A stretch of DNA of 64,000 bases from contig NZ_PGTO01000010.1 of NCBI RefSeq assembly GCF_003284725.1, positions 1-64,000 on the forward strand, in the 5' to 3' direction. Position 1 is the stretch's first letter. The number at the start of each line of letters is the position of its first letter. This document shows positions 8,129 through 16,252 of the stretch, in pieces. The notes beneath the pieces were generated by a model. That model was not told the origin of the DNA, searched no databases, and was given only the letters and a program-made list of their open reading frames with translations. Made by a program: the position numbers and the translations under genes. The stretch comes from Paramagnetospirillum kuznetsovii. GTDB lineage: Bacteria > Pseudomonadota > Alphaproteobacteria > Rhodospirillales > Magnetospirillaceae.

Positions 8129-8644
8129 TTAATGCCTAATCAGCAGGAAGGCCAGCACCGCCGCCGCCAGGGCGACGGGAACCAGCAGAATAGCCTGATC
8201 GCGCCAGCGCGGCTTGAGCGGCGGGAAGACCGGGCGTTGCGCCTCGCTGTGAGGCTCGGTTTGAATGCGGGCGGGACGCCCGCGCTCCAAACAGTCCGTG
8301 AGCGTGGGCGTCTCGCCCGCATGGGACACGTCGGGAGGAGTGTCCGGGAGCGCGGGCGTCTCGCCCGCAGGGGACACGTCGGGGGGCGCCATCGCCTTTT
8401 TCTTGCGAGGGGCCCGCTTCTTCTTCGGCGCCTCAGTCACGGTATCCTCGGGGGGCTGGGCGCGGAAGTCCAGGATGGCGTAGATGGCGATCACCGCCTC
8501 CTTGTAGGAGACGCCCATGGGGACCAGATGGCGCAGCGCCGATGAATCCGCCAGCAGGGCACGCAGGCGTTCGTCGTCCATCTCCAGCAGATGATCGCGG
8601 AAGTCGTCGTCCACGTTGGTGCAGATCTCTTCGATCCTCAGCAT
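8129..8644 (-). CDS. Hypothetical tail-anchored protein with repeat-derived linker
   Basis: This 171-residue protein belongs to no family I recognise. Residues 1-65 are an acidic helical domain (MLRIEEICTNVDDDF at the start). Residues ~75-85 are a Lys/Arg-rich patch (KKKRAPRKKK), ~88-130 a Pro/Gly-rich linker, and the last ~20 a single hydrophobic helix ending LLIRH, so it is probably a C-tail-anchored membrane protein. The linker DNA (8267-8368) carries three arms of the GGAGCGCGGGCG palindrome, so that part of the protein is translated repeat (GETPAL, GETPTL and RGRPAR peptides). The start ATG 8644 has GAGAGGGGG upstream. The gene sits 13 bp after bioA and 11 bp before the HlyD-type gene. 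Confidence 0.7.
   Translation of the reverse strand: MLRIEEICTNVDDDFRDHLLEMDDERLRALLADSSALRHLVPMGVSYKEAVIAIYAILDFRAQPPEDTVTEAPKKKRAPRKKKAMAPPDVSPAGETPALPDTPPDVSHAGETPTLTDCLERGRPARIQTEPHSEAQRPVFPPLKPRWRDQAILLVPVALAAAVLAFLLIRH
8267..8368. repeat. GGAGCGCGGGCG palindrome family, three arms inside a gene
   Basis: One arm (8267-8288) faces two opposite arms (8300-8320 and 8347-8368) separated by a near-duplicate GGGACACGTCGG segment. The arms match those at 10608-10665, 37518-37583 and 61193-61252. The whole block lies in frame in the preceding coding sequence. Confidence 0.85.
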
Positions 8645-8657
8645 GACCGGCCCCCTC

Positions 8658-9995
8658 TCAGAGTGTGGCCAGGACATCCTCCACGGCATCCCAGGCGCGG
8701 TTCAACTCGGCTTCGGTGGTGCAATAGGGCGGCAGCAGATACAAAACATTGCCCAGGGGGCGCAGCAGCAGGCCCCGTTCCAGGAACGCCGCCTTCAGTT
8801 TCGGTCCGACCTCCGCCGCGTAACCGACGCCACCGCCGGAAATGTCCATTGCCGCGATTGTACCACACAACCGCGTGCGGGCCACGTTGGGACGTGATTT
8901 CAGCCGGTCGAGGCGGGCACGGTGCAGCGCCTCGATGGCCTGGATGCGGCTCTGGCATTCGGCGGCTTCCAGCAGATCCAGCGAGGCCAGCCCGGCGGCG
9001 CAGCCCAGCGGATTGGCGGTGTAGGAATGGCCGTGCAGGAAGGCCCGCGACAGGTCTTGGCCCAGGAATTCCTGAAAGATGGCTTCACGCGCCACCGTCA
9101 TGGACAGCGGCAGGAAGCCGCCGGTCAGCCCCTTGGATAGACAGATCAGATCGGGGGTGACGCCCGCCTTGACGCAGGCGAACAGATCGCCGGTGCGGGA
9201 AAAGCCGGTCATCACCTCGTCGAAGATCAGCAGCGAACCGGCTTCCCTGACTTTGAGCTCCAATGCGCGGAGGAATTCCGGGCGGCACATGCGCATGCCC
9301 GCCGCACCCTGGATCAAGGGCTCGACGATCACCGCCGAGACATGGTCGGGATGGCAGGCGAAGACCAGATCCAGGGCGTCCAGCGCCGCTGCCTCCTTGG
9401 CCTCCACCTCCGGGTCGTCGTCCCAGGTGGCGGGGAAGGGCACCGTCTTGACCGGGAACAGCATTTCCCGCCACTGCTCGAAATAGCCCGAGGAATGGCC
9501 CGCCGACATGGCTCCGGCGGTGTCGCCGTGATAGCCGCCCTCGAAGGCCACATAGACGTCGCGATGCTGGCCCTTGTTGCGCCAGTACTGATGCGCCAGC
9601 TTCAGCGAGACTTCCACGGCGGTGGAGCCGTCGTCGGAATAGAACACCCGGTCGAGATCGCCCGGCAGCCGCCGGGTGACCCGAGCGGCCAGGCGGGCGG
9701 CGGGTTCGTGGGTGAAGTCGGCGAAGATCACCTGTTCCAGCCGCATGGCCTGATCGGCGATGGCCTGGGCGATGGCGGGGTTGCCGTGGCCGTGCAGGTT
9801 GCACCACCACGACGACACCAGATCCAGGTATTCGCGGCCGTCGGCGGCGTAGATGGTGGCTCCCCGGCCTCCCAGCGCCAGGATGGGCGGCTTGGCGGTG
9901 CCCGCCTGGGTGAAGGGATGCCAGACATGGCGGGCGTCCAGCGCCCGAAGCTCGTCGTATGACAGGGTCTTTGGCGACAGGGTCATGGGTCTCAC
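8658..9995 (-). CDS. bioA: Adenosylmethionine-8-amino-7-oxononanoate aminotransferase BioA
   Basis: This 445-residue class III PLP aminotransferase converts KAPA to DAPA in biotin synthesis, using S-adenosylmethionine as amino donor. The N-terminus has the BioA signature HVWHPFTQ (residues ~23-30), then SSWWCNLHGHG. The middle has FYSDDGSTAVE and LIFDEVMTGFSRTG with the PLP-binding Asp; the PLP lysine is in CLSKGLTGG. The start is GTG 9995, giving a 4-bp GTGA overlap with the bioD stop, or ATG 9986. It is the fifth gene of a bioF-bioH-bioC-bioD-bioA run on the minus strand. Confidence 0.97.
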   Translation of the reverse strand: MRPMTLSPKTLSYDELRALDARHVWHPFTQAGTAKPPILALGGRGATIYAADGREYLDLVSSWWCNLHGHGNPAIAQAIADQAMRLEQVIFADFTHEPAARLAARVTRRLPGDLDRVFYSDDGSTAVEVSLKLAHQYWRNKGQHRDVYVAFEGGYHGDTAGAMSAGHSSGYFEQWREMLFPVKTVPFPATWDDDPEVEAKEAAALDALDLVFACHPDHVSAVIVEPLIQGAAGMRMCRPEFLRALELKVREAGSLLIFDEVMTGFSRTGDLFACVKAGVTPDLICLSKGLTGGFLPLSMTVAREAIFQEFLGQDLSRAFLHGHSYTANPLGCAAGLASLDLLEAAECQSRIQAIEALHRARLDRLKSRPNVARTRLCGTIAAMDISGGGVGYAAEVGPKLKAAFLERGLLLRPLGNVLYLLPPYCTTEAELNRAWDAVEDVLATL

Positions 9996-10603
9996 CCGGG
10001 ACAGGGGAAATCGGGAGGCGGCAGGCTGGCCAGCATGGACTCGCTCACCACCGGCAGGGGCTGGATCTCGGCCAGTACCTGGACGCCGCCGAAATGCTCG
10101 ATAGCCTGGCGGTTGGCGGGATTGCGCTGGCCGTTCATCACCACGCCGAGCACCGGGACATGGCGGCGGCGCAGCATTTCCAGCGTCATCAGACTGTGGT
10201 TGATGGTTCCCAGGCCAGAACGCGCCACCACCACCACCGGCAGGTTCAGCTTGACCATCAGGTCCACCATCAAGGCCACTTCATTGATGGGCACCATGAC
10301 GCCGCCCGCGCCTTCGACCACCAGGGGGCGATCGGTGGCGGGCAGGTTCAGCGACGACAGATCGATGCGGCGATTTTCCCGTTTGGCCGCTTCGTGGGGC
10401 GACAGCGGCGCCTGCAATTCCACCGCCGGGGGATGAACCACCACATGGGGGGCGAGACGGGCGACGGTCACGGAATCGGCGCCGTCCGCCAGTCCGGTCT
10501 GGATCGGCTTCCAGTAATCGGTGTTCCAATTGCGGGCCAGCCAGGCCGACACCAGGGTCTTGCCCACATCGGTGTCGGTGCCGGTGACGAAGACGCCTTT
10601 CAT
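9992..10603 (-). CDS. bioD: Dethiobiotin synthetase BioD
   Basis: This 203-residue ATP-dependent carboxylase closes the ureido ring of dethiobiotin from DAPA and CO2. It has the P-loop FVTGTDTDVGKT at residues ~4-15, WKPIQTG near 36 (catalytic Lys) and VEGAGGVMVPI near 105. ATG 10603 gives the family's normal N-terminus (MKGVFVTGTD). A further in-frame ATG at 10633 would add ten residues translated from a repeat. A 24-bp perfect palindrome (10608-10665) ends four bases before this start, and no Shine-Dalgarno sequence sits at the normal distance. The stop overlaps the bioA start. Confidence 0.96.
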   Translation of the reverse strand: MKGVFVTGTDTDVGKTLVSAWLARNWNTDYWKPIQTGLADGADSVTVARLAPHVVVHPPAVELQAPLSPHEAAKRENRRIDLSSLNLPATDRPLVVEGAGGVMVPINEVALMVDLMVKLNLPVVVVARSGLGTINHSLMTLEMLRRRHVPVLGVVMNGQRNPANRQAIEHFGGVQVLAEIQPLPVVSESMLASLPPPDFPCPG

Positions 10604-10607
10604 GGGG

Positions 10608-10665
10608 CAGGAGCGCGGGCGTCCCGCCCGCATATCATCGGGCGGGCGGGACGCCCGCGCTCCTG
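10608..10665. repeat. GGAGCGCGGGCG palindrome between bioC and bioD
   Basis: Two perfect 24-bp arms (10608-10631 and 10642-10665) flank a 10-nt loop. The element fills almost all of the 73-bp gap between the bioC stop and the bioD start, in an operon whose other junctions overlap. In the mRNA it would fold as a very stable hairpin directly 5' of bioD. Confidence 0.92.
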
Positions 10666-10676
10666 TGATCCATGCG

Positions 10677-11414
10677 TCATTGCGAGTTCCTGCTGAACGA
10701 GAGGATCAGGATATCCCAGGTGACGGCGCAGGGCGAGCCCAGCGCCGCCATGATGGCGCGCAAGCGGCTCGCGGGCAGCGGCGTATGACCGGGGCGCGGC
10801 GTCGCGGCGCCGATGGCGGCCAGGACTTTCAGGAAGGCGCGGGCATCGGGATAGGTCATGGCGAAGGGGGCGGCCTCCACCTCGGCTCCCGGCAGCATGG
10901 CGGCCAGTTCCGCCGCGTCGGGGTAATCGGCGACCCCGGAGGTCAGACCCAAATCGGCATGGGCGGCCCGCCATTCCAGGAAGGTCCGCGCCCCCAGGGT
11001 GGCGACCAGCAGGGTTCCGCCGGGGGCCAGCAAACCGGCCAGACCGCCAAGCGTGGCCCGAAGATCGCCGAACCACTGGGCCGCCAGGGACGACACGATC
11101 AGGTCATAGCCGCCACCAGTCGGCTGTTCGGCATCCATCACCGCCAGCGACAGGCGGGGGTCCGAGATGCCTTGCCGCGTCCGTTCGATCATGGCGGGGC
11201 TGAGATCGGTGGCCAGCAGCCGCGCCTCCGGTCCCAGCCGGGCCAGCAGTCGCCGGGTCAGCAGTCCGGTGCCGCAGCCCAGTTCCAGCACCCGAACGGC
11301 GGGCTTGATGCGCTCTGCCACCAGATCGGCGGCCCGCTCCTGGGCGGCGGCGGCGGCATCGTAACCGGCGGCGGCCGAGGAAAAGGCGTTGCGGATGCGC
11401 TGCTTGCGGTCCAT
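10677..11414 (-). CDS. bioC: Malonyl-ACP O-methyltransferase BioC
   Basis: This 245-residue class I SAM methyltransferase has motif I VLELGCGTGLLTR at residues ~42-54 and post-I LLATDLSPAMIE. The N-terminus (RKQRIRNAFSSAAAGYDAAAAAQ) is characteristic of BioC rather than of other methyltransferases. BioC methylates the free carboxyl of malonyl-ACP so that fatty-acid synthesis can build the pimeloyl chain. The TGATG junction with the upstream hydrolase gene overlaps by one base. Position inside the bio operon supports the assignment. Confidence 0.93.
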   Translation of the reverse strand: MDRKQRIRNAFSSAAAGYDAAAAAQERAADLVAERIKPAVRVLELGCGTGLLTRRLLARLGPEARLLATDLSPAMIERTRQGISDPRLSLAVMDAEQPTGGGYDLIVSSLAAQWFGDLRATLGGLAGLLAPGGTLLVATLGARTFLEWRAAHADLGLTSGVADYPDAAELAAMLPGAEVEAAPFAMTYPDARAFLKVLAAIGAATPRPGHTPLPASRLRAIMAALGSPCAVTWDILILSFSRNSQ

Positions 11415-12043
11415 CACGCCCGCGCCGCCAACTGGCGAAGCTGCGAGGCCACCCAATCGGGATGGCTGAGCGGCAGCAGATGGCCGCCGCCCTCGGCCAG
11501 GATCAGCTCCTCGGCGGGAAAGCTTGCGACGCTCATTTCCTTGGGCACGATGGGATCGGCCAGACCGGCCAGGGCCATGCGCGGACACGACAGCATCAGA
11601 TAGCTGGTGCGTTCGTCGCATTTGCCCAACCAGGCCAGCGCCTCGTCCAGTGGCACGGGGTCGATCGCCGAGACATCGGGGGCCTGCACGCCGCAGCGGG
11701 ACAGGAAATCGGCGGTCACCGCCTGGGGCTCATGGGCGAAGCGGGCCTGCATGCGCTCGATCATGCGCGGCGCCACGCCCTCGATGAAATGCTGCGAGCG
11801 GGTAAAGCGGGGAAAGGCGTTGACCGCCAGCACGCCCGCCCAGGGGCGTGGAATATGGGCCAGTGCCCAGGCCAGCCCCATGGAATGGGCCACCACCAGC
11901 GGCCGCCTGACCGCCGGGATATAGGGTTCGCCATAGAATCCCATGTCGATCCGCTCGGACTCGAAATCGGGCAGGCGCGCCAGCAGGCTCTCCCAGAACC
12001 CTCCGCCGAATCCCCAGCCATGGACGCAGAGAAGGGTGGTCAT
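11414..12043 (-). CDS. bioH: Alpha/beta hydrolase, probable pimeloyl-ACP methyl ester esterase (BioH-like)
   Basis: This 209-residue hydrolase starts with a BioH-like oxyanion segment VHGWGFGGGFW (residues ~7-17). The nucleophile elbow AHSMG is at ~53-57, with a probable acid in LADPIVP near 168 and the catalytic His in GGGHLLPL near 195. The triad therefore looks complete. It is shorter than E. coli BioH (256), mainly in the cap region. In this place between bioF and bioC it would remove the methyl group from pimeloyl-ACP methyl ester, ending chain extension. The bioF stop overlaps its start by four bases (ATGA). The bioH label is by context; BioG or another analogue is possible. Confidence 0.8.
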   Translation of the reverse strand: MTTLLCVHGWGFGGGFWESLLARLPDFESERIDMGFYGEPYIPAVRRPLVVAHSMGLAWALAHIPRPWAGVLAVNAFPRFTRSQHFIEGVAPRMIERMQARFAHEPQAVTADFLSRCGVQAPDVSAIDPVPLDEALAWLGKCDERTSYLMLSCPRMALAGLADPIVPKEMSVASFPAEELILAEGGGHLLPLSHPDWVASQLRQLAARA

Positions 12044-13218
12044 CCCACCTCCTTGACCGCATCCAGGACGGCCTGGATCAAGACATCGATATCGGCCTCG
12101 GAATGGACCGAGGACAGGGCGAAGCGAATGCGGCTGGTGCCCTTGGGCACCGTGGGCGGGCGGATGGCGATTCCCAGGATTCCCCGGCCTTCCAGCGCCT
12201 TGGCCACGGCCAGCGCCCGGCGCTCGTCGCCCAGGATGACCGGCACGATCTGGGTGGAGGACGGGCCGGTGTCCAGTCCCTCGGCCTGAAGGGTGGCGCG
12301 CAGGCGGCTGGCCATCCTTCGCAGATGGGCGCGCTCTCCGTCCATGCTGGGAACCAGGTCCAGGGCGGCATCCATGGCACCCAGGACAGCGGGGGGCAGC
12401 GAGGTGGCATAGATGAAGCCGGATGCCCGATTGATCAGGGTGTCGCGCACCGCGGCGGAACAGGCCACATAGGCGCCGAAACTGCCCAATCCCTTGGAGA
12501 ACGTGCCCATGGCGAGGTCGATATCATGGCCGTGCGACAGGCCGAAGCCGGTCTCGCCCAGCACGCCGGTGGCATGGGCCTCGTCCAGATAGACCACGGC
12601 ATTCCAGCTTCGCGCGATGGCGGCCAGCCGTTCCACGTCGGTGGCATCGCCATCCATGCTGAAGACCGATTCGGTGACGATGACGCGAGGGCCGGGGCGG
12701 TCGGCCCTGGTGGTCAGCAACTGTTCCAGATGGTCGAAATCATCGTGGCGGTAGCGCAGTGAATGGGCATCGCTCAATTGCAGTCCGGCATGCAGGCTGG
12801 CATGGATCAGGCGGTCGGACAAAACCGTCGGCTCCACTCCCCACAGGGCCTTGTCCAGCAGGGCGGGCAGCGCCGAGGCGTTGCATTGCCAGCCGCTGGC
12901 GAAGACCAGGGCGGCCTCGGTCCCCTTGGCCCGCGCGATCTTGGCCTCGATGATCTCCAGGGCGGCGAGATGGCCGGTGACCAGTTGCGAGGCGCCGCAG
13001 CCCGCGCCGAACTCCCTGGCCCAGCGGCTGGCGCGCTCCACCAGCATGGGGTGGCGACTGAGCCCGAGATAATCGTTGGAGGAAAAATTGATCAGTTCGC
13101 GGCCGCCCATGCGGACTCGTCCGCTGGGCATGGGCTCCATGGGCCGGAGCGAACGTCGGCGGCCGGTCTGGTCAAGACCGGCAAGGAAGCGGGCGGCGGT
13201 GTCGTTCAGCAGGGTCAT
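12040..13218 (-). CDS. bioF: 8-amino-7-oxononanoate synthase BioF
   Basis: This 392-residue alpha-oxoamine synthase condenses pimeloyl-ACP (or -CoA) with L-alanine to KAPA. Visible marks are NFSSNDYLGLSRHP near residue 45, GCGASQLVTGHL near 82 and DEAHATGVLG near 205. The PLP lysine is in TFSKGLGSFG near 240. The frame is open further upstream but overlaps the divergent bioB; ATG 13218 gives the expected N-terminus. It is the first gene of the minus-strand biotin run and is divergent from bioB across 88 bp, which must hold both promoters. I see no BioR- or BirA-type operator in that gap. Confidence 0.97.
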   Translation of the reverse strand: MTLLNDTAARFLAGLDQTGRRRSLRPMEPMPSGRVRMGGRELINFSSNDYLGLSRHPMLVERASRWAREFGAGCGASQLVTGHLAALEIIEAKIARAKGTEAALVFASGWQCNASALPALLDKALWGVEPTVLSDRLIHASLHAGLQLSDAHSLRYRHDDFDHLEQLLTTRADRPGPRVIVTESVFSMDGDATDVERLAAIARSWNAVVYLDEAHATGVLGETGFGLSHGHDIDLAMGTFSKGLGSFGAYVACSAAVRDTLINRASGFIYATSLPPAVLGAMDAALDLVPSMDGERAHLRRMASRLRATLQAEGLDTGPSSTQIVPVILGDERRALAVAKALEGRGILGIAIRPPTVPKGTSRIRFALSSVHSEADIDVLIQAVLDAVKEVG

Positions 13219-13306
13219 GGTCGAGTCGTCATAGAGGGTTTTCGCTCCTGTTGCAAAGGAGTGATGCACGGCACTACATTGCGCTCCCCGAAATGCATCA
13301 TAAGGG

Positions 13307-14299
13307 ATGTCCCCGGTGACCATGCAGGCAGCGAAGACGGTGTTGGCGACCACGGATGACGGGTTGCGCCACGATTGGACGGCCGAAGAGGTGGAGGCTT
13401 TGTTCTCCCAGCCTTTCAACGACCTGCTGTTCCAGGCCCAGACCGTGCACCGGGCCAATTTCGATCCCAACCGCATCCAGGTCTCGCGGCTGATCTCCAT
13501 CAAGACCGGCGCCTGCCCCGAGGACTGTTCCTATTGCCCGCAAAGCGCCCACTACGCCACCGGCCTGGAAAAGGAAAAGCTGATGGCGGTGGAAGAGGTG
13601 GTGGCCGCCGCCCGCCAGGCCAAGGACGAAGGCGCGTCGCGCTTTTGCATGGGCGCCGCCTGGCGCGGCCCCAAGGGTGAGGATTTCGAGGTCGCCGTCG
13701 CCATGATCGAAGGCGTCAAGGCCCTGGGCATGGAGACCTGCGCCACTTTCGGCCTGCTGGACAAGTGGCAGGCGAGCCGCCTGAAAGAGGCCGGGCTCGA
13801 CTACTACAACCACAATATCGATACCAGCCCGGAACACTATTCCGAGGTCATCTCCACCCGGACCTTCCAGGACCGCCTGGACACCTTGGACGTGGTGCGC
13901 GACGCCGGTCTGCATGTGTGCTCGGGCGGCATCATCGGCCTGGGCGAGGGGCGCGCGGATCGGGTGAAGATGCTGCTGACCCTGGCCAATATGCCGAAGC
14001 ATCCCGACAGCGTGCCGATCAACCTGCTGATCCCCATCGCCGGAACCCCGCTGGCCGATGCCGAGCGCCCCGACAATTTCGATTTCGTCCGCACCATCGC
14101 CACGGCGCGGATCATCATGCCGAAAAGCTTCGTGCGCCTGTCGGCCGGGCGCGAGGGCATGAGCGAGGAAATGCAGTCCCTGTGCTTCCTGGCGGGCGCC
14201 AATTCCATCTTCTGCGGCCAGAAGCTGCTGACCGCCAAGAACGCCGCTCCGGGCCAGGACAAGAGCCTGTTCGGACGGCTGGGGCTGAGCCCCATGTGA
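13307..14299 (+). CDS. bioB: Biotin synthase BioB
   Basis: This radical-SAM enzyme (330 residues) inserts sulfur into dethiobiotin. The radical-SAM cysteine motif [11 protein letters not shown] is at residues ~68-78, preceded by the family stretch [15 protein letters not shown] follows near 205, and the end region has [11 protein letters not shown]. The [2Fe-2S] ligands are provided by further conserved Cys residues around 110, 140 and 203. ATG 13307 and ATG 13322 are both possible starts; AAGGG directly abuts the first and lies 13 bp before the second. A 12-bp palindromic terminator follows immediately. Confidence 0.98.
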   Translation: MSPVTMQAAKTVLATTDDGLRHDWTAEEVEALFSQPFNDLLFQAQTVHRANFDPNRIQVSRLISIKTGACPEDCSYCPQSAHYATGLEKEKLMAVEEVVAAARQAKDEGASRFCMGAAWRGPKGEDFEVAVAMIEGVKALGMETCATFGLLDKWQASRLKEAGLDYYNHNIDTSPEHYSEVISTRTFQDRLDTLDVVRDAGLHVCSGGIIGLGEGRADRVKMLLTLANMPKHPDSVPINLLIPIAGTPLADAERPDNFDFVRTIATARIIMPKSFVRLSAGREGMSEEMQSLCFLAGANSIFCGQKLLTAKNAAPGQDKSLFGRLGLSPM

Positions 14300-14302
14300 T
14301 CG

Positions 14303-14331
14303 AAAAGCGATATCGGAAAGATATCGCTTTT
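14303..14331 (+). terminator. Terminator after bioB
   Basis: A perfect 12-bp inverted repeat (AAAAGCGATATC at 14303-14314, GGAAA loop, complementary arm at 14320-14331 ending CTTTT) begins four bases after the bioB stop. The U-run is short and lies within the stem. Confidence 0.8.
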
Positions 14332-14411
14332 GTCACTGGCGCTGGGTATGGGTTGTCGAGGTGTCATAAAAGCGCAACATGTCAGCTTTCTCCGTCAACG
14401 GGGAGGCCGAC

Positions 14412-15104
14412 ATGACGCCGCAGCACATGGACATCGCCATTCACCTCGCCAGCGCCTGGGGGGCGGGAAGCCTCGTCGGACTTGAGCGCAGCTTTCACGG
14501 CCGCCCCGCCGGGTTTCGCACCCATGCCCTGGTCTGCCTCGCCTCGGCACTGCTGATGCTGGTGACGGTCTATCAGTGGGAATGGATGGGCGCGGTGCCG
14601 CTGGAATCCATCCGCACCGATCCCACCCGCATGGCCCAGGGCATCATGACCGGCATCGGTTTCCTGGGGGCGGGCGTGATCTTCAAGGAGGGACTGACGG
14701 TGCGCGGCCTGACCACGGCGGCCTCCATCTGGATCACCTCGGCCCTGGGCATCATGTATGGCGTCGGCTTCTACTATCCGGCCGTCATCGTCACCATCAT
14801 CACCATCGCCACCCTGGCGCTGTTCCGCATGGTCGAATATCGCATGCCGACGCAGTTCTATGCCCACCATCTGCTGCGCTTCACCAAGGACAAGGCCCTG
14901 CCCGAGGCCGAGGTGCGCCGTCTGATCGAGGACCACGGCTTCACCATCTCCAACATGAGCTATCGCCTGGGCGAGGCCGGCGCCGTGTTCGAATACAAGA
15001 TGGTGATCCGCACCGCCGCCAAGGACAATGTGGAAAAGCTGGTCGACTGCTTGCGCGGGCGTGACGACCTGATGGAATTTCGCCTGTCCCCGACAGGGGA
15101 CTGA
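14412..15104 (+). CDS. MgtC/SapB family membrane protein
   Basis: This 230-residue protein has the MgtC N-terminal domain. It comprises GSLVGLERS near residue 20, a run of four to five membrane helices (~10-140), and the conserved segment IMTGIGFLGAGVIFKEG near 80-95. A cytoplasmic ACT-like C-terminal domain (~150-230) follows. MgtC proteins are linked to survival under low Mg2+ and to control of the F-ATPase in pathogens; their role in free-living bacteria is less clear. ATG 14412 is chosen because GGGGAGG lies seven bases before it; an in-frame ATG at 14379 has no such site. Confidence 0.92.
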   Translation: MTPQHMDIAIHLASAWGAGSLVGLERSFHGRPAGFRTHALVCLASALLMLVTVYQWEWMGAVPLESIRTDPTRMAQGIMTGIGFLGAGVIFKEGLTVRGLTTAASIWITSALGIMYGVGFYYPAVIVTIITIATLALFRMVEYRMPTQFYAHHLLRFTKDKALPEAEVRRLIEDHGFTISNMSYRLGEAGAVFEYKMVIRTAAKDNVEKLVDCLRGRDDLMEFRLSPTGD

Positions 15105-15192
15105 CGCCGCGCCGGGATAAGGAGATTCTCCGCATGGATGAATACGACGGCTGATGGCGTAATAGCGCTGGTTGGGTACTTGGAGGTCCATC

Positions 15193-16203
15193 ATGAAAGT
15201 CAGCGCCGTCTCCACTCGACTCCGGACATGGTTGGCCGCGTTGTTCGTCAAGGCGATCAACGGCATGTCGCGGCAAGAGGATCGGGCCGATGCCGTCCGC
15301 TGGTTGGCCCTCTCCCAGGATATTGTCGCCAGTGACACGTCCGCCAGGGAAAAATTCGTCGCGCTGAACTCTCAAATCAACGCCAGAAAGACGGCATCCG
15401 TCATCGCTCACTCGGTTGCCGAGGCGGTAAGAAACTACAAGAATTCAGACTTGCCGCTGCCGGTCAAGATTGCCGTTCCGGTCACCTTGCTGGCGGTTCC
15501 GTTCGTCGGTGGGCAGGGGGCAGGCGTTGCCGCCCTGGGGACGGCGGCGGGAGTACCCGCGCTCCTGCTGGTCTTTCTCGGGGCTGCCGGGATTTCTTCC
15601 ATTCTTGAAGCGCTCGCCCAGGGTGGGGCTGGAATGGGGGATCTGGCCAGGGTGCTGGAGCTCATCGCCCATGACGAGATCTTGCGCAGGACCAGCACGG
15701 CCATGCAAAAGGCCATGCAGGACGAGCCCAAGGGCGCCTTTCGCCGGGACATGCCCATGGCCGAAATTGAACTGCGCGATGCGTTGCTGACCATGGATCC
15801 CTTCGCGTTCGAATCCCATGTGGTTGGCTTCTTCGCCGCCCAGGGCATGGAGGCTTGGGTCACCCGAAAATCCAATGATTTTGGTGTCGACGGCTTTGCG
15901 CGTCATCCGGACGGATTGATCGTTGTGCAGTGCAAGCGCAATGGGCCTGGAAACCCGGTGGGACGACCGGTCGTGCAGCAGTTCAAAGGGGTGGTCGAGG
16001 AAAATGGCGCTTGGCGGGGCTATATCGTAACCACGTCGAGCTTTACCGAGGAGGCAAGAACCTCGGCGGCCCTGTCGGAGCGAATTGTCCTAGTGGACAT
16101 GGACGAATTGATCCGGTGGCATTTGGATGGCGCGGAGAAGGCTCCCCACCCCGGCCCTCCCCCGGCGGAGCCGGGGGAGGGGGAATGCGGCGGAACAGTG
16201 TAA
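15193..16203 (+). CDS. Membrane-associated Mrr-like restriction endonuclease
   Basis: This is a 336-residue two-part protein. Residues 1-90 are helical and charged; ~92-140 are strongly hydrophobic with two likely membrane spans (IAVPVTLLAVP, LLLVFLGAAG). Residues ~195-320 form a PD-(D/E)XK nuclease of the Mrr type: FESHVVGFFAAQGMEA, then catalytic Asp233 in FGVDGF and Q246-x-K248 in VVQCKR, then GRPVVQQFKGVV. The family cuts foreign, often methylated, DNA. The start has an excellent GGAGG six bases upstream. The last ~14 codons (PHPGPPPAEPGEGE) come from a palindromic repeat. A second nuclease gene follows 49 bp later. Confidence 0.82.
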   Translation: MKVSAVSTRLRTWLAALFVKAINGMSRQEDRADAVRWLALSQDIVASDTSAREKFVALNSQINARKTASVIAHSVAEAVRNYKNSDLPLPVKIAVPVTLLAVPFVGGQGAGVAALGTAAGVPALLLVFLGAAGISSILEALAQGGAGMGDLARVLELIAHDEILRRTSTAMQKAMQDEPKGAFRRDMPMAEIELRDALLTMDPFAFESHVVGFFAAQGMEAWVTRKSNDFGVDGFARHPDGLIVVQCKRNGPGNPVGRPVVQQFKGVVEENGAWRGYIVTTSSFTEEARTSAALSERIVLVDMDELIRWHLDGAEKAPHPGPPPAEPGEGECGGTV

Positions 16204-16243
16204 CTCCCTCCCCCAACTGTGTTGGGGGAGGGCCGGGGTGGGG
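16144..16243. repeat. Facing pair of CCCTCCCCCGGC palindromes
   Basis: Two perfect hairpins, each with 12-bp arms and a 3-nt loop (16155-16181 and 16206-16232), face each other. Their outer flanks are also complementary (16144-16163 with 16224-16243), so the whole 100 bp can fold as one larger structure. It spans the 3' end of the Mrr-like gene and the ribosome-binding region of the DUF559 gene. Confidence 0.92.
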
Positions 16244-16252
16244 GCCGACAAG

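Noticed and set aside
13219-13306. BioR or BirA operator between bioF and bioB
   Set aside because: No TTATMKATAA-type or BirA-type inverted repeat is present in this 88-bp gap.
15134-15154. Six-codon frame with a good ribosome-binding site after the MgtC gene
   Set aside because: It is too short to call a gene, has no regulatory amino-acid run and no attenuator structure follows.
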